Positions 32,816 through 42,788 are shown, numbered from the stretch's first letter. The stretch: 64,000 nt of DNA from Bhargavaea cecembensis DSE10 (GCF_000348905.1 NZ_AOFT01000001.1:1-64000); one strand, 5' to 3'. Notes: generated from the letters alone by a model not told the origin. Translations and numbers: made by a program.

Positions 32816-34513
32816 ATGACACAGATCACCCTGAATGACGGAGGGCGGCAGGCGGCTGGGGCCGGACGCCGCTTTTCTCTGTTGCGTAACGTTCCTTTAT
32901 GGCTGTCGGTACTGATCGTCACGCTGCTGTTCGTCGTTCCGGTCATCCGCCTGTTTTATATGAGCTTCGTGGAGGAGGGCGGGATGTCGCTCGCCCATTA
33001 CCGATCGCTGCTCAGTGAATCCGGCACTTGGACGATGTTTCTGAACACGCTGATCGTCACGGCGGGTTCAACGGCTCTTTCTCTTGTGCTCGGCGTGACG
33101 ACTGCGTGGCTCGCAGCCTACACGGACATCCGGCTGAAAAAGGCGCTGCAGGTGCTGATCCTTCTGCCGTTCATCATTCCCAGCTATATCGTGACGATTG
33201 CCTGGACGCAGCTGGCCTCTGACGTCCCGTTTGCGGACATCAACCTGTACAGCATGGGCGGCATCGTTTTTGTTCTTGGTATTACCCACTATCCGCTCGT
33301 CCATCTGTTCACGGCGAATGTGCTCCGGCGCATCCCGAAGGAGCAGGAATGGGCTGCCCGGGCGGGAGGGGGCGGCCGCCTCACCGTAATGCGCCGCGTG
33401 ACATTGCCGCTCGCGCTGCCGGGCATTGTCGGCGGTGCAATGATCGCATTCCTGTCGAACCTCGACAACTTCGGCATTCCGGCGTTTCTGGGGATCCCGG
33501 CGAACATCACCGTCCTGAGCACGGCAATCTATCAGGAAGTCATCGGGTTCGGCCCCGGGGCATTCTCCCGGGCGGCTGCGCTGTCGGTTATCCTGGCGAT
33601 TGTCGCGCTTGCCGGCACTTTGTTCCAATGGCTGCTTCTGAGGAAATCGGCAACAGACGGGACGGCAGCTCCGGACACCGAGCCGAGGGTCCGTCTTGGA
33701 AAAAACCGTCCGTTCGTGGAAGCGGTGCTCTGGCTGTTCGTACTCGGTACCGGAATCGTGCCGCTCCTGTCGATGCTGAAGACGTCGGTCATCCGGGCGT
33801 ACGGTTTGCCGTTCGTGCCGGACAACCTGACGCTCGACCATTACCGGTATGTCCTGTTCGACTACGGCAAGTCGTTTGACGCCATCGGGAACAGCCTGAA
33901 GCTGGCGGTAGCCGCTTCTCTGATCTGTCTGGTCTTTGGCACGGCGATTGCCTATTTCCGGACACGCAGGCCGGGAGGGGCGTTGCGTTATATCGAGCTT
34001 TCAGTGGGCCTGCCGTATGCGCTGCCGGGCATCGTGCTCGGCCTTGCGATGATTTTCGCCTGGATGGAACCCTTACCCGGATGGAATCCGGGCATTTACG
34101 GCACCGCGTGGATCCTGCTGATCGCCTACGTCACAAGGTTCATGGTGCTCCAGATACGCGGCAGCATGACCGCGATGTCACAGGTATCGCCTGACATGGA
34201 GGAGGCTGCCCGCATCTCGGGCGCCGGTGCGCTGCAGAAGTGGCGGAAGATCCTGCTTCCGCTTTTGTCCGGCGGCATCCTGAGCGGGGCGTTGCTGGTA
34301 TTGCTCACTTCGCTCACCGAACTGACCGTCTCGTCACTTCTCTGGTCAAGCGGTTCCGAGACGATCGGCATCATCATCTTCAACTTCGAGCAGGCGGGCT
34401 ACACGACTCATTCGACCGCCTACTCAGCAGTTGTGCTGGTCCTGATGGGAGCGATTGCCGGACTGGCTTATCTGCTGCTGCGAATCTGGAAAAGGAGGGT
34501 GAATACACCATGA
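32816..34513 (+). CDS. Two-domain ABC permease, FbpB/AfuB/PhnV type
   Basis: This 565-residue permease contains two homologous membrane halves of about six segments each. The ATPase-coupling loops are EWAARAGGGGRLTVMRRVTLPLALPGI in the first half and EEAARISGAGALQKWRKILLPLL in the second. Such fused permeases occur in importers for iron, hexose phosphates and aminoethylphosphonate. The ATG follows GGGGGCGGTCCG. It overlaps the ATPase gene by four bases. The N-terminus has a long cytosolic tail (about 28 residues). Confidence 0.85.
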   Translation: MTQITLNDGGRQAAGAGRRFSLLRNVPLWLSVLIVTLLFVVPVIRLFYMSFVEEGGMSLAHYRSLLSESGTWTMFLNTLIVTAGSTALSLVLGVTTAWLAAYTDIRLKKALQVLILLPFIIPSYIVTIAWTQLASDVPFADINLYSMGGIVFVLGITHYPLVHLFTANVLRRIPKEQEWAARAGGGGRLTVMRRVTLPLALPGIVGGAMIAFLSNLDNFGIPAFLGIPANITVLSTAIYQEVIGFGPGAFSRAAALSVILAIVALAGTLFQWLLLRKSATDGTAAPDTEPRVRLGKNRPFVEAVLWLFVLGTGIVPLLSMLKTSVIRAYGLPFVPDNLTLDHYRYVLFDYGKSFDAIGNSLKLAVAASLICLVFGTAIAYFRTRRPGGALRYIELSVGLPYALPGIVLGLAMIFAWMEPLPGWNPGIYGTAWILLIAYVTRFMVLQIRGSMTAMSQVSPDMEEAARISGAGALQKWRKILLPLLSGGILSGALLVLLTSLTELTVSSLLWSSGSETIGIIIFNFEQAGYTTHSTAYSAVVLVLMGAIAGLAYLLLRIWKRRVNTP

Positions 34514-35586
34514 AAACAGAACTGGCCGGCATCAGGAAAACCTTCGGAGAGACGGATGCGCTGAATGGCATCAACCTGGAGATCGGCGAAGGGGAGTTTG
34601 TTGCCATCGTCGGGCCATCGGGCTGCGGCAAGACGACGCTCCTTCGCCTGATTGCGGGATTCGAGACGCCTTCCGCGGGAGAGATCCGTATGGGCGGACA
34701 CACGGTCGCCGGACCGGATCACGCCACTCCGCCCGAAAAACGCGATCTTGGCATGGTGTTCCAGTCGTTCGCACTCTGGCCGCATATGACGGTCAGCGAA
34801 CAGGTGGCCTTTCCGCTCCGCCATCACCGGTTCATCGACCCCGCGCTGAAGCGGGATGCAGCCGGACGGGTGCGGCAGATGCTCTCGATGGTCGGCCTGG
34901 CCCAGTACGGCAGCCGCATGCCCTCGGAGCTGTCGGGCGGCCAGAAACAGCGCGTCGCCATCGCCCGTGCGTTGGCACCGAACCCGTCCCTTTTACTCAT
35001 GGACGAGCCGCTTTCAAGCCTCGATGCCCGATTGCGGCTTGAGCTGCGGAACGAAATCCAGACGATTCACCGCCAGACAGGAACCTCCATCGTCTATGTC
35101 ACGCACGATCAGGATGAGGCCCTCGCGATGGCCGACCGAATCGTCGTCATGAACGGCGGCAAGATTGAACAGGCCGGGACACCGGAAGAGATCTATTCAC
35201 GGCCGGATACTCCATTTGTCGCGACGTTCATCGGCAAGGCGAACCTGATACCGGGCGACTGGAGGGACGGCCGCTTCCATCCGTTCGGCAGTACGGAAGT
35301 CGCTTGGGCCGTTCCGGATGTCGCACCGGTCTTCCGCGACACCGGCCTTTGCCCGCTCCGTCCTGAACAGCTGGCATTCGGTACCGGCGAAGGCATCCGC
35401 GGAACGGTTCGGAACGTGCTTTATCAGGGAAGGGAGATCCATTATACGATCGATGTCGGTCAGCAGACGGTGGACCTGGTGACGGGCCTTGCCGGCCGGC
35501 TGTCCGCAGGCGACCCGGTCGTCCTGCAATACCGGCCCATCCCTGTGGGTTCATCCCCGGCAATAAATGAAATGGAATACCGGTGA
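34510..35586 (+). CDS. ABC transporter ATPase, FbpC/AfuC/PotA type
   Basis: This 358-residue ATPase has Walker A GPSGCGKTT, signature LSGGQKQRVAIARAL, Walker B LLLMDEPLSSLDAR and VTHDQDEALAMADR, then a C-terminal TOBE-like extension (about 240-358) as in Fbp/Pot-type importers. The ATG at 34510 overlaps the permease stop (ATGA) and follows GGAGGGTGAA; an open reading frame extending further upstream is only the permease gene read in another frame. It is the last gene of the operon, followed by a strong terminator. Confidence 0.88.
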   Translation: MKTELAGIRKTFGETDALNGINLEIGEGEFVAIVGPSGCGKTTLLRLIAGFETPSAGEIRMGGHTVAGPDHATPPEKRDLGMVFQSFALWPHMTVSEQVAFPLRHHRFIDPALKRDAAGRVRQMLSMVGLAQYGSRMPSELSGGQKQRVAIARALAPNPSLLLMDEPLSSLDARLRLELRNEIQTIHRQTGTSIVYVTHDQDEALAMADRIVVMNGGKIEQAGTPEEIYSRPDTPFVATFIGKANLIPGDWRDGRFHPFGSTEVAWAVPDVAPVFRDTGLCPLRPEQLAFGTGEGIRGTVRNVLYQGREIHYTIDVGQQTVDLVTGLAGRLSAGDPVVLQYRPIPVGSSPAINEMEYR

Positions 35587-35588
35587 AC

Positions 35589-35626
35589 ATAAGGGCTGTG
35601 CCGCAGAGCGGGACAGCCCTTATTTG
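35589..35626 (+). terminator. Terminator of the putative organophosphate operon
   Basis: An 11-pair stem ATAAGGGCTGT/ACAGCCCTTAT with a 13-base loop is followed by TTG. It starts two bases after the ATPase stop codon. Confidence 0.8.
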
Positions 35627-35741
35627 ATTATTCCAGCGAAAAGAAGGATGAGCGGGCTCAAAAGGCGGGCAAAAGGGAGGAATCCGGCATAAACATAACG
35701 AATAGTTTTAATTATCTAACAGTATAAAGGGAGCGAATGCC

Positions 35742-37247
35742 ATGTTCTTGCCTGAAGTGGTTGTCGGATACGGAAAGTCACAGCCGGATAAAATGTATAC
35801 CTCATTCCAGGGTAAACAGTGGACGTACGGGGAATTCAGGGAGAAAGCGGAGCGGGTCGCCGCTTATTTCCAGCAGCAGGGCTACCGGCCGGGTGATGTG
35901 ATCGCCCTTCTTGCAGGGAACTCGGACTCATTTGTCGCCGCCTATTTTGGTGTTCAGCTCGGCGGATTCATACTTATGCCGGTCAATACGAAGCTGACGG
36001 CGAGGGAGATCGGCTACATCTTCGAGCACTCCGAGGCCAAGTCGCTGATTGTCGATGAAGCGCTCCGGAAAACGGCGGACGATACGGGCGTCTCTTTCCG
36101 GGAAGTTCTGGAGATTGGCGGCTCCGGAGAGTTCGATGCCATCCTGGAAGACCCGGCGCTCGTCCCCGGGCCGGCAGAACTGAAGTCGGACGATACGGCA
36201 GTCATTATGTACACGTCGGGCACTACGGGCAAGCCGAAGGGCGTCATGCTGACGCACCGGAACCTGCTGGAGACAGCGGAGATCTGGGCGGAAGCGATGG
36301 ACGTCACGGCAGATGACCGGATGCAGATTACGACACCATTGTTCCATTGTGCAGCGAGCCATGTGTTCATGAACGCCGTGTCGGTCAGCGGCGGCTCGCT
36401 TATCATCGAGACGGCCTTCTCGCCGGACAGGACAGTCAAGACACTCGAAGAAAGCAGGGCGACAATGTTCTTCGGTGTGCCGGCGATGTTCGCGATTCTC
36501 CTCAACCGCCCGGATATCGGGGAACTCGATGTCCCGGACCTGCGCCTGTTCTGCTACGGTGCGGCACCGATGCCATACGAACTCGTGAAAAAGCTGAAGG
36601 AGATCTTCCCGGGTGTGAAGGTCCAGAACCTGTACGGCCAGACGGAAAATACGCCGGCTGCGACGACGCTGAAGGACCATTATGCCCTCGATAAGATCGG
36701 ATCGGTCGGTGAGCCGCTTCCGAGAACAGAAGTGCGTGTCGTCGATGAAGAGGGGCGTACGCTGCCGCCGGGCCAGGTCGGTGAAATTGTCGTCAAGGGG
36801 CCTCAGGTCATGAAAGGCTACCTGAAAAACGAAGAAGAAACCGCCCGCACGATCCGGGACGGATGGATGTATTCGGGGGACCTCGGGCGCACCGACGAGG
36901 ACGGGCTGCTGTACATCGTCGACCGCAAAAAGGACATGATCATCCGCGGCGGGGAGAACATCTATCCGCTGGAAGTGGAGGAAGTGCTGTTCCAGATCCC
37001 TGAAGTGCTTGAAGCCGCAGTTGTCGGCATTCCGCACCCGGTTTACGGTGAGGTGCCGAAAGCCTTTGTGGTGGTCAAGGAAGGAAAGAGCCTCACTGAG
37101 GAGCAGATCATCGACTACTGCGCGGAGCATCTGGCGAAATTCAAGCTCCCGGCGGAAGTGGAATTCCTGGACGTGCTCCCTCGGAATGCTTCGGGCAAGG
37201 TTCTGAAGCATACGCTCCGCCCGAAAGCGGAAGAAGCGAAAGCATAA
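35742..37247 (+). CDS. Fatty-acid/AMP-dependent acyl-CoA ligase
   Basis: This 501-residue adenylate-forming enzyme has VIMYTSGTTGKPKGVMLTHRN, NLYGQTENTP, YSGDLGRTDEDGLLYIVDRKKDMIIRGGENIYP and a C-terminal LPRNASGKVLKHTLR with the catalytic Lys. It should convert a carboxylic acid to its acyl-CoA via an acyl-adenylate; the closest functional class is medium/long-chain fatty-acid CoA ligase. It is monocistronic, with its own AT-rich upstream region (about 110 bases) and a terminator on each side. It is a paralogue of the ligase at 27564-29078 but lacks a metabolic cluster around it. The ATG follows AAAGGGAGCG. Confidence 0.88.
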   Translation: MFLPEVVVGYGKSQPDKMYTSFQGKQWTYGEFREKAERVAAYFQQQGYRPGDVIALLAGNSDSFVAAYFGVQLGGFILMPVNTKLTAREIGYIFEHSEAKSLIVDEALRKTADDTGVSFREVLEIGGSGEFDAILEDPALVPGPAELKSDDTAVIMYTSGTTGKPKGVMLTHRNLLETAEIWAEAMDVTADDRMQITTPLFHCAASHVFMNAVSVSGGSLIIETAFSPDRTVKTLEESRATMFFGVPAMFAILLNRPDIGELDVPDLRLFCYGAAPMPYELVKKLKEIFPGVKVQNLYGQTENTPAATTLKDHYALDKIGSVGEPLPRTEVRVVDEEGRTLPPGQVGEIVVKGPQVMKGYLKNEEETARTIRDGWMYSGDLGRTDEDGLLYIVDRKKDMIIRGGENIYPLEVEEVLFQIPEVLEAAVVGIPHPVYGEVPKAFVVVKEGKSLTEEQIIDYCAEHLAKFKLPAEVEFLDVLPRNASGKVLKHTLRPKAEEAKA

Positions 37248-37261
37248 GAGGAGATACGATG

Positions 37262-37290
37262 AAAAGGACCGGCGGCTGCCGGTCCTTTTT
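37262..37290 (+). terminator. Terminator of the stand-alone acyl-CoA ligase gene
   Basis: A perfect 12-pair stem AAAAGGACCGGC/GCCGGTCCTTTT with a GGCT loop ends in T's. A near copy lies at 48523-48551. Confidence 0.9.
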
Positions 37291-37665
37291 GGCTTGGATT
37301 TGCACCTTGTCAACGTCTCACTGCAGTATGTTAACGTTTCACCTTTCTCGACGTCCTGGAGTTCATCATTATCCGCTCGAGAAAAAAGCTTCCTTATTAA
37401 AATGGAACGTCTGCATCAATCCAAATCGATTAAACTCAGTGGGTATAGTTCTGTTCTTTATCTTATTCTTTACTATTGGTATAATAATAAGTTACTCGTT
37501 TTTATAATTGGTCTTTATATGGAAAAATCCTATTGTAAAGGGATTGATAGGAGCAATCAAAGCTTGATGTGTTCGAATTTACTTCCGGATTTGATTTTGC
37601 TAATATAGTTTAGAAAGTAGTTTACAGTCCGGCTCTGAAGGGAAAGCTGAAGAAGATTCGGACGA

Positions 37666-37680
37666 AATATTCAGAACCCT
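37666..37680 (+). promoter_or_regulatory. CodY-box-like sequence before ureA
   Basis: AATATTCAGAACCCT matches 11 of 15 positions of the CodY consensus AATTTTCWGAAAATT. CodY is one of the known regulators of ureABC in Bacillus subtilis. In AT-rich DNA such matches also arise by chance. Confidence 0.35.
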
Positions 37681-37681
37681 T

Positions 37682-37709
37682 AAAAAAGTCTCGTTGCGGG
37701 CTTTTTTTA
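37682..37709 (+). terminator. Terminator-like hairpin in the urease leader
   Basis: AAAAAAGTC and GGCTTTTTT pair (one G-T) around an eight-base loop, with a final T-run, 35 bases before ureA and between two copies of TTCGGACGAAAT. It could be an attenuator or the terminator of an unseen small transcript. Confidence 0.5.
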
Positions 37710-37743
37710 GTTCGGACGAAATGAGGAAAGGAGGGAATAAGGG

Positions 37744-38046
37744 ATGCACTTGCTGCCGCGTGAAGTGGACAAACTGCTAATCGTTGTGGCGGCCGACCTG
37801 GCCCGCCGGAGGAAAGATCGCGGACTGAAGCTAAACCATCCTGAGGCTGTCTCGCTGATTACCTACGAGGTGCTGGAAGGGGCGCGTGACGGAAAAAGTG
37901 TCGCCGAGCTGATGGAGTATGGAGCCAATATCCTCTCCCGGGAGGATGTCATGGAGGGCGTGCCGGAAATGATTCCGGACATCCAGGTGGAAGCGACTTT
38001 CCCGGACGGGACAAAGCTCGTCACTGTCCACAACCCGATCCGCTAA
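37744..38046 (+). CDS. ureA: Urease gamma subunit
   Basis: This 100-residue protein is the urease gamma subunit: [38 protein letters not shown] and [28 protein letters not shown] are family-defining. It assembles with UreB and UreC into the apoenzyme that hydrolyses urea to ammonia and carbamate in the cytoplasm. The length is standard for bacteria with separate gamma and beta subunits. The ATG follows AAAGGAGGGAATAAGGG. It is the first gene of ureABCEFGD. Confidence 0.95.
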   Translation: MHLLPREVDKLLIVVAADLARRRKDRGLKLNHPEAVSLITYEVLEGARDGKSVAELMEYGANILSREDVMEGVPEMIPDIQVEATFPDGTKLVTVHNPIR

Positions 38047-38068
38047 TCAAGACAGGAGGAAACTGAAC

Positions 38069-38392
38069 ATGCATCCTGGACAATACGTTCTTCAAGAAGG
38101 AGACATCATCTGTAATGAGGGAAGGGAGATTACAACCATCACCGTGACAAATACGGGCGACCGCCCCGTCCAGGTCGGTTCGCATTATCACTTTTATGAA
38201 GTGAACCCTGCGATGAAGTTCGACCGGAAGCAGGCTTTTGGGAAGCGGCTGAACGTACCGGCGGGTGCCGCCGTACGCTTTGAGCCGGGTGACGAGAAGG
38301 AGATTGAACTGATCGATTTTGCGGGCAAGCGACGTGTTTACGGTTTCCATAACGAGGTTGACGGCCCGCTTGATGGGGAGGCAGAATCATGA
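38069..38392 (+). CDS. ureB: Urease beta subunit
   Basis: This 107-residue beta subunit contains the conserved [24 protein letters not shown] and [21 protein letters not shown] blocks. It forms the structural layer between UreA and UreC in the trimer. The ATG follows GACAGGAGGAAACTGAAC, 22 bases after ureA. Its stop overlaps ureC by four bases (ATGA). Confidence 0.95.
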   Translation: MHPGQYVLQEGDIICNEGREITTITVTNTGDRPVQVGSHYHFYEVNPAMKFDRKQAFGKRLNVPAGAAVRFEPGDEKEIELIDFAGKRRVYGFHNEVDGPLDGEAES

Positions 38393-40101
38393 CGTTCCGG
38401 ATGACGAGAAAACAGTACGCGGAAATGTTTGGCCCGACGACGGGAGATTCCATCCGTCTGGCTGATACGAATCTTTTTATCAGAATCGAAAAGGACTATA
38501 CGTCATATGGTGACGAGGTAGTATTCGGGGGCGGCAAGGTCATCCGTGACGGGATGGGCCAGCACCCGCTCGCGACAAGGGCTGACGGGGCCGCGGATGT
38601 CGTGATTACGAATGCCGTGATCCTTGACTATACGGGCATCGTGAAAGCGGACATTGCCATCAAGGACGGCCGAATTGCCGGTATCGGAAAGGCCGGAAAC
38701 CCGCTTGTCATGGACAATGTCGACATCATCATCGGAGCATCCACGGAAATCATCGCTGGTGAGGGCCGGATTGTGACGGCCGGTGCGATCGACACCCACG
38801 TCCACTTTATCAATCCGAAGCAAGTGCAGGTCGCCCTCTCAGCCGGAACCACAACACTGATCGGCGGGGGGACAGGTCCTGCCACGGGATCCAAGGCAAC
38901 CACCGTCACTCCGGGTGAATGGAACATTCACCGGATGCTGATGGCCGCCGAAGGGCTTCCGATCAATATCGGCTTTACCGGGAAGGGGCATGCCGCGGCA
39001 AAAGAGCCGCTTGCAGAGCAAGTGCGCGCCGGCGTCATCGGCCTGAAGGTACACGAAGACTGGGGGGCGACCGGGTCCTCGCTGGACATGGCGCTGTCGG
39101 TGGCGGACGAGTACGACGTCCAGGTGGCGCTGCATGCCGATACCCTTAACGAAAGCGGATTTATGGAAGAGACAATGGCCGCTGTCAGGGACCGGGTCCT
39201 CCACATGTACCACACCGAAGGAGCCGGAGGGGGACACGCCCCGGATCTGATCAAGTCTGCAGGCTACATGAATATCCTTCCTTCATCCACTAACCCCACA
39301 CTACCTTATACCGTCAATACGATTGATGAACACCTGGACATGGTCATGGTCTGCCATCACCTGAACCCGTCCGTTCCGGAGGATATCGCATTTGCGGACT
39401 CCCGGATCCGCAGGGAAACAATTGCCGCAGAAGATATTCTCCAGGATATGGGCGTCTTCAGTATGGTCAGCTCGGACTCCCAGGCCATGGGGCGTGTCGG
39501 AGAGGTGGCGATCCGTACATGGCAGGTCGCGGACAAGATGAAGATGCAGCGGGGACTCCTGAAGGGGGATACCGACTATGCCGACAACAATCGGGCCAAA
39601 CGCTATATTGCGAAATACACGATCAACCCGGCAATCACCCACGGTATTTCAGAACATGTAGGATCCATCGAAGTGGGCAAAATAGCGGATCTTGTCCTAT
39701 GGGACCCGGCTTTCTTCGGGGTAAAACCGGAGATGGTCCTGAAGACGGGCCTTGCCGTCGTCGGCCTGATGGGAGACGCGAACGCTTCAATCCCTACGCC
39801 ACAGCCGTATATCATGCGGCCGATGTATGCCCAGTACGGAAAAGCCTTGCAGGAAAGCTCAATCACGTTTATCTCGAAGGCAGCCTATGAAGATGGCATA
39901 CACGAGAAACTGGGGCTGCAGAAGCGGGTTCTTCCGGTCGGCGGCATCCGTTCTCTTACGAAAAAAGACATGAAGCTAAATTCCGAAACACCGGAGATCG
40001 AGGTCGACCCGCAAACCTATGAGGTTCATGTGAACGGTGAACATCTGACATGCGATCCGGTTGAACGAGTGCCGATGGGGCAACGATATTTCTTATTCTG
40101 A
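38389..40101 (+). CDS. ureC: Urease alpha (catalytic) subunit
   Basis: This 570-residue subunit carries the dinickel site. Every ligand is present at the position expected with a three-residue offset from the Klebsiella enzyme: His137 and His139 (DTHVHF), the carbamylated Lys220 (GLKVHEDWG), His249 (HADTLNES), His275 ([12 protein letters not shown]) and Asp363 ([12 protein letters not shown]), plus the flap His323 (CHHLNPS). The enzyme should be active once nickel is inserted by UreEFGD. The start overlaps ureB. Confidence 0.97.
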   Translation: MTFRMTRKQYAEMFGPTTGDSIRLADTNLFIRIEKDYTSYGDEVVFGGGKVIRDGMGQHPLATRADGAADVVITNAVILDYTGIVKADIAIKDGRIAGIGKAGNPLVMDNVDIIIGASTEIIAGEGRIVTAGAIDTHVHFINPKQVQVALSAGTTTLIGGGTGPATGSKATTVTPGEWNIHRMLMAAEGLPINIGFTGKGHAAAKEPLAEQVRAGVIGLKVHEDWGATGSSLDMALSVADEYDVQVALHADTLNESGFMEETMAAVRDRVLHMYHTEGAGGGHAPDLIKSAGYMNILPSSTNPTLPYTVNTIDEHLDMVMVCHHLNPSVPEDIAFADSRIRRETIAAEDILQDMGVFSMVSSDSQAMGRVGEVAIRTWQVADKMKMQRGLLKGDTDYADNNRAKRYIAKYTINPAITHGISEHVGSIEVGKIADLVLWDPAFFGVKPEMVLKTGLAVVGLMGDANASIPTPQPYIMRPMYAQYGKALQESSITFISKAAYEDGIHEKLGLQKRVLPVGGIRSLTKKDMKLNSETPEIEVDPQTYEVHVNGEHLTCDPVERVPMGQRYFLF

Positions 40102-40112
40102 GGTGAACAAAC

Positions 40113-40568
40113 ATGATTATTGAACAGATTCTGGGCAATCTCGACGAAATGGAGCCGAATGAGATTGGTAATCGCCATAAGGAAAAGATCCTCCTCGAAA
40201 GCGACGCACTTGTCAAGCGGATCCAGCGGGTCAAAACCGATCACGGGACAGAGGTCGGAATCCGCCTGAAGGAGCCGCGTGACCTCCGGGCGGGTGATGT
40301 CCTTTATATGGATGAACGCAATATGATTGTCATCGATGTCATGACAGACGATCTGCTTGTCATCCGCCCGCGCACAATCGGTGAGATGGGGATGATTGCG
40401 CATCAGCTCGGAAACCGGCATCTTCCCGCGCAATTCGAAGGCGACGAAATGCTCGTTCAATACGATTATCTCGTAGAGGACCTTCTGAAAGAGCTGGGCA
40501 TCCCATATGTGCGCGAGGACAGGAAAGTGAAGGAAGCTTTCCGGCATATCGGGCACAGCCATGACTGA
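40113..40568 (+). CDS. ureE: Urease accessory protein UreE (nickel metallochaperone)
   Basis: This 151-residue protein delivers nickel to the UreDFG-apourease complex. It has the N-terminal domain ([26 protein letters not shown]) and a C-terminal ferredoxin-like metal-binding domain with [23 protein letters not shown], which contains the conserved bridging His. The tail ends HIGHSHD, a short His motif rather than the long poly-His of Klebsiella. It overlaps ureF by eight bases. Confidence 0.93.
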   Translation: MIIEQILGNLDEMEPNEIGNRHKEKILLESDALVKRIQRVKTDHGTEVGIRLKEPRDLRAGDVLYMDERNMIVIDVMTDDLLVIRPRTIGEMGMIAHQLGNRHLPAQFEGDEMLVQYDYLVEDLLKELGIPYVREDRKVKEAFRHIGHSHD

Positions 40569-41247
40569 GCGGCTTCTCGCCCTTTTTCAGCTTTGCGACT
40601 CGAACTTGCCGACGGGATCGTTCAGTCACTCGTTTGGGCTGGAGACCTATATCCAGGACAACACAGTGACCGACAGTGAATCGTTTGAGGAGTGGCTTTC
40701 CTGCTACCTGGAAGAGCAGCTCGCTTATACGGACGGAATCGCCTGCAGGATGGTGTATGATGCGCTGGAAACCGGTGATCTGGACACTGTCTCTGCAATC
40801 GGCGCCAGGCTGCACGTCCAGAACCTTCCGAGGGAGACGCGGCAGGGAACCCGGATGATCGGAGAAGGCATGCTGAAACTGTTCAGCCGACTCTATGATT
40901 TTCCCTTCCTGAACGAATACGCCAAACTCGTAAAGGAAAAGCGGGCCGTCCCGCACCCGGCAGTTGTCTTCGCCATCACTGCCCACGGCCTTGGATGCAG
41001 TCGCGAAGAAGCTGTTCTGTATCACTTCTACGGCACCGTGTCGGGACTGATCCAGAATGCCGTCAGGGCAATACCGCTTGGGCAGACAGCAGGCCAGATG
41101 ATTCTGAATCGCATACGGCCGCTGCTGCGGCAGACGGCAGAAAAGGCCCTCGCACTTCCTGACGAGGATTTCGGCCTGGTCGCACCGGGGCTTGAACTGT
41201 CCCAGATGCAACACGAGCGGGTCAACGTCAGGATTTTCATGTCCTGA
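40561..41247 (+). CDS. ureF: Urease accessory protein UreF
   Basis: This 228-residue all-helical protein is UreF, the gate that links UreG GTPase activity to nickel insertion. [28 protein letters not shown] and the C-terminal [28 protein letters not shown] are characteristic. The start lies inside the end of ureE. Downstream, 56 bases separate it from ureG. Confidence 0.93.
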   Translation: MTERLLALFQLCDSNLPTGSFSHSFGLETYIQDNTVTDSESFEEWLSCYLEEQLAYTDGIACRMVYDALETGDLDTVSAIGARLHVQNLPRETRQGTRMIGEGMLKLFSRLYDFPFLNEYAKLVKEKRAVPHPAVVFAITAHGLGCSREEAVLYHFYGTVSGLIQNAVRAIPLGQTAGQMILNRIRPLLRQTAEKALALPDEDFGLVAPGLELSQMQHERVNVRIFMS

Positions 41248-41303
41248 ATCAGACGGGCAGCGGTACCTTTAAGAATAGTAATAAACAGAAAGGAACTGGT
41301 CAG

Positions 41304-41915
41304 ATGGAACCCATTAAAATTGGAATCGGCGGACCGGTCGGCGCGGGCAAAACGATGCTCGTCGAGAAGCTGACACGCCGCATGAAAGACGACGTCGATA
41401 TGGCGGTGGTGACGAACGACATCTATACGAAGGAAGATGCAAAATTCCTCATTGCGCACGGCGTACTCGAGGATGACCGGATCATCGGAGTGGAGACGGG
41501 CGGCTGTCCGCACACCGCTATCCGTGAAGACGCCTCCATGAACTTTGCCGCAATCGATGAACTCGTATCACGCCACCCCGACGTCGAGCTCATCTTTGTC
41601 GAAAGCGGCGGTGATAACCTGGCCGCCACGTTCAGTCCTGAGCTTGTCGACTTCTCGATCTATATCATTGACGTGGCCCAGGGGGAGAAAATTCCGCGCA
41701 AAGGCGGGCAGGGGATGATCAAATCCGACCTGTTCATCATCAACAAAACGGACCTCGCGCCTCATGTCGGGGCAAGCCTGGAGGTTATGGCGGAGGATAC
41801 AAAGAAGTTCCGCGGAAACAAGCCGTTCGTTTTCACAAACCTGAAGACAGAAGAGGGCCTTGACGAAGTGATCGACTGGGTCAACAAACAGGTCCTCCTA
41901 AAAGGATTGGCTTGA
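41304..41915 (+). CDS. ureG: Urease accessory GTPase UreG
   Basis: This 203-residue SIMIBI GTPase has the P-loop GGPVGAGKT (9-17), the nickel-binding CPH motif (68-70) in [15 protein letters not shown], the [17 protein letters not shown] segment and [11 protein letters not shown] for guanine recognition. It supplies GTP-dependent nickel transfer. The ATG follows GAAAGGAACTGGTCAG, and the stop overlaps the TTG start of ureD. Confidence 0.96.
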   Translation: MEPIKIGIGGPVGAGKTMLVEKLTRRMKDDVDMAVVTNDIYTKEDAKFLIAHGVLEDDRIIGVETGGCPHTAIREDASMNFAAIDELVSRHPDVELIFVESGGDNLAATFSPELVDFSIYIIDVAQGEKIPRKGGQGMIKSDLFIINKTDLAPHVGASLEVMAEDTKKFRGNKPFVFTNLKTEEGLDEVIDWVNKQVLLKGLA

Positions 41916-42748
41916 CCGTGACGCAATGGACGGGGGAGCTGAACCTCTCCCTTGAAGACCGGGCGGGCAAGACAGTTGCCCGGAACGTCTATTTCCAGGG
42001 CGCATTCAAAGTGATGCGCCCGATCTATCATGATGATTCCGGCAAGGTCTGCTACTACCTCCTGAATCCTGGCGGGGGTTATCTGGACGGAGACCGTTAC
42101 CGCATGGACATCACGGCGGAACCGGACGCACGGGTCACGCTGACAACACAGGGCGCAACGAAAGTCTATAAGACCCCGAAAGACCATGCATACCAGGAGA
42201 CGACGATGACGCTTAAGGCAGGCAGCTATCTTGAGTACCTGCCCGACCCGCTGATCGCATACAAGGATGCGGCATACCGGCAGAAAAACATCGTCCGGAT
42301 GGAAAGCGGAGCGACCTTCCTCTATACGGATATCCTGACGCCGGGCTGGTCCCCGGACGGCGGACAATTTGCCTTTGATTCCGTCAGGCTCATCAATGAG
42401 ATCTACGTTGACGGGGAACCTGCGGTCTTTGACAATATCCGGTTGTCCCCATCCGATCAGAAGGTCGGCGGCCTGGGATTTATGGAAGGCTATACACATC
42501 TCGGTTCAATGATTGCCATCGGTGAACAGACAACCGATGATCTGATCGATATCCTCCATGACCTGCTTGCCGGAACATTGGAGGAGGATCAAGTGAAATT
42601 CGGGATCTCCCGGCTGGCTGTCCCGGGATTCAGCATCCGGATCCTCGGCCGTTCCACAGGAAGAATCGAGAAAATGCTGAATGCATGCCACAAACGGATC
42701 AGTGAAGAATGGCTTGGCCTGACACCCGCCTCACTAAGGAAATATTAA
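41912..42748 (+). CDS. ureD: Urease accessory protein UreD
   Basis: This 278-residue protein is UreD (UreH), the scaffold that binds apourease and channels nickel. [32 protein letters not shown] and [45 protein letters not shown] are typical. The start is TTG at 41912 overlapping the ureG stop; a GTG two codons later is an alternative. It ends the urease operon, and ureD in last position matches other Bacillus-type ureABCEFGD loci. Confidence 0.93.
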   Translation: MTVTQWTGELNLSLEDRAGKTVARNVYFQGAFKVMRPIYHDDSGKVCYYLLNPGGGYLDGDRYRMDITAEPDARVTLTTQGATKVYKTPKDHAYQETTMTLKAGSYLEYLPDPLIAYKDAAYRQKNIVRMESGATFLYTDILTPGWSPDGGQFAFDSVRLINEIYVDGEPAVFDNIRLSPSDQKVGGLGFMEGYTHLGSMIAIGEQTTDDLIDILHDLLAGTLEEDQVKFGISRLAVPGFSIRILGRSTGRIEKMLNACHKRISEEWLGLTPASLRKY

Positions 42749-42755
42749 GTTGACG

Positions 42756-42788
42756 AAATCCGGAGCCCTTGCGGCTCCGGATTTTATT
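42756..42788 (+). terminator. Terminator of the urease operon
   Basis: A perfect 12-pair stem AAATCCGGAGCC/GGCTCCGGATTT with a five-base loop is followed by TATT. It separates the urease operon from the tandem-repeat protein gene. Confidence 0.9.

Larger units (their letters stand above)
37300..37743 (+). other. AT-rich region upstream of the urease operon
   Basis: These 440 bases are clearly richer in A and T than the flanking genes and contain no convincing gene; short open frames here overlap the terminator or lack ribosome sites. Visible elements are a direct repeat TTCGGACGAAAT (37657-37668 and 37711-37722), a hairpin between the copies, and a CodY-like sequence. The different composition suggests a regulatory leader or a remnant of inserted DNA. 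Confidence 0.6.

Noticed and set aside
34240-34509. 90-codon N-terminal extension of the ATPase gene at 34510
   Set aside because: It is the permease gene read in another frame; the ATG at 34510 overlaps the permease stop and has a good ribosome site.
35928-37313. 461-codon minus-strand frame over the second acyl-CoA ligase
   Set aside because: It is antisense to a clear gene in GC-rich DNA, has no recognisable motifs and crosses the terminator.
37259-37608. Two short plus-strand frames (82 and 104 codons) before urease
   Set aside because: One overlaps the ligase terminator, neither has a ribosome site, and the sequences look like random AT-rich translation despite a hydrophobic stretch.
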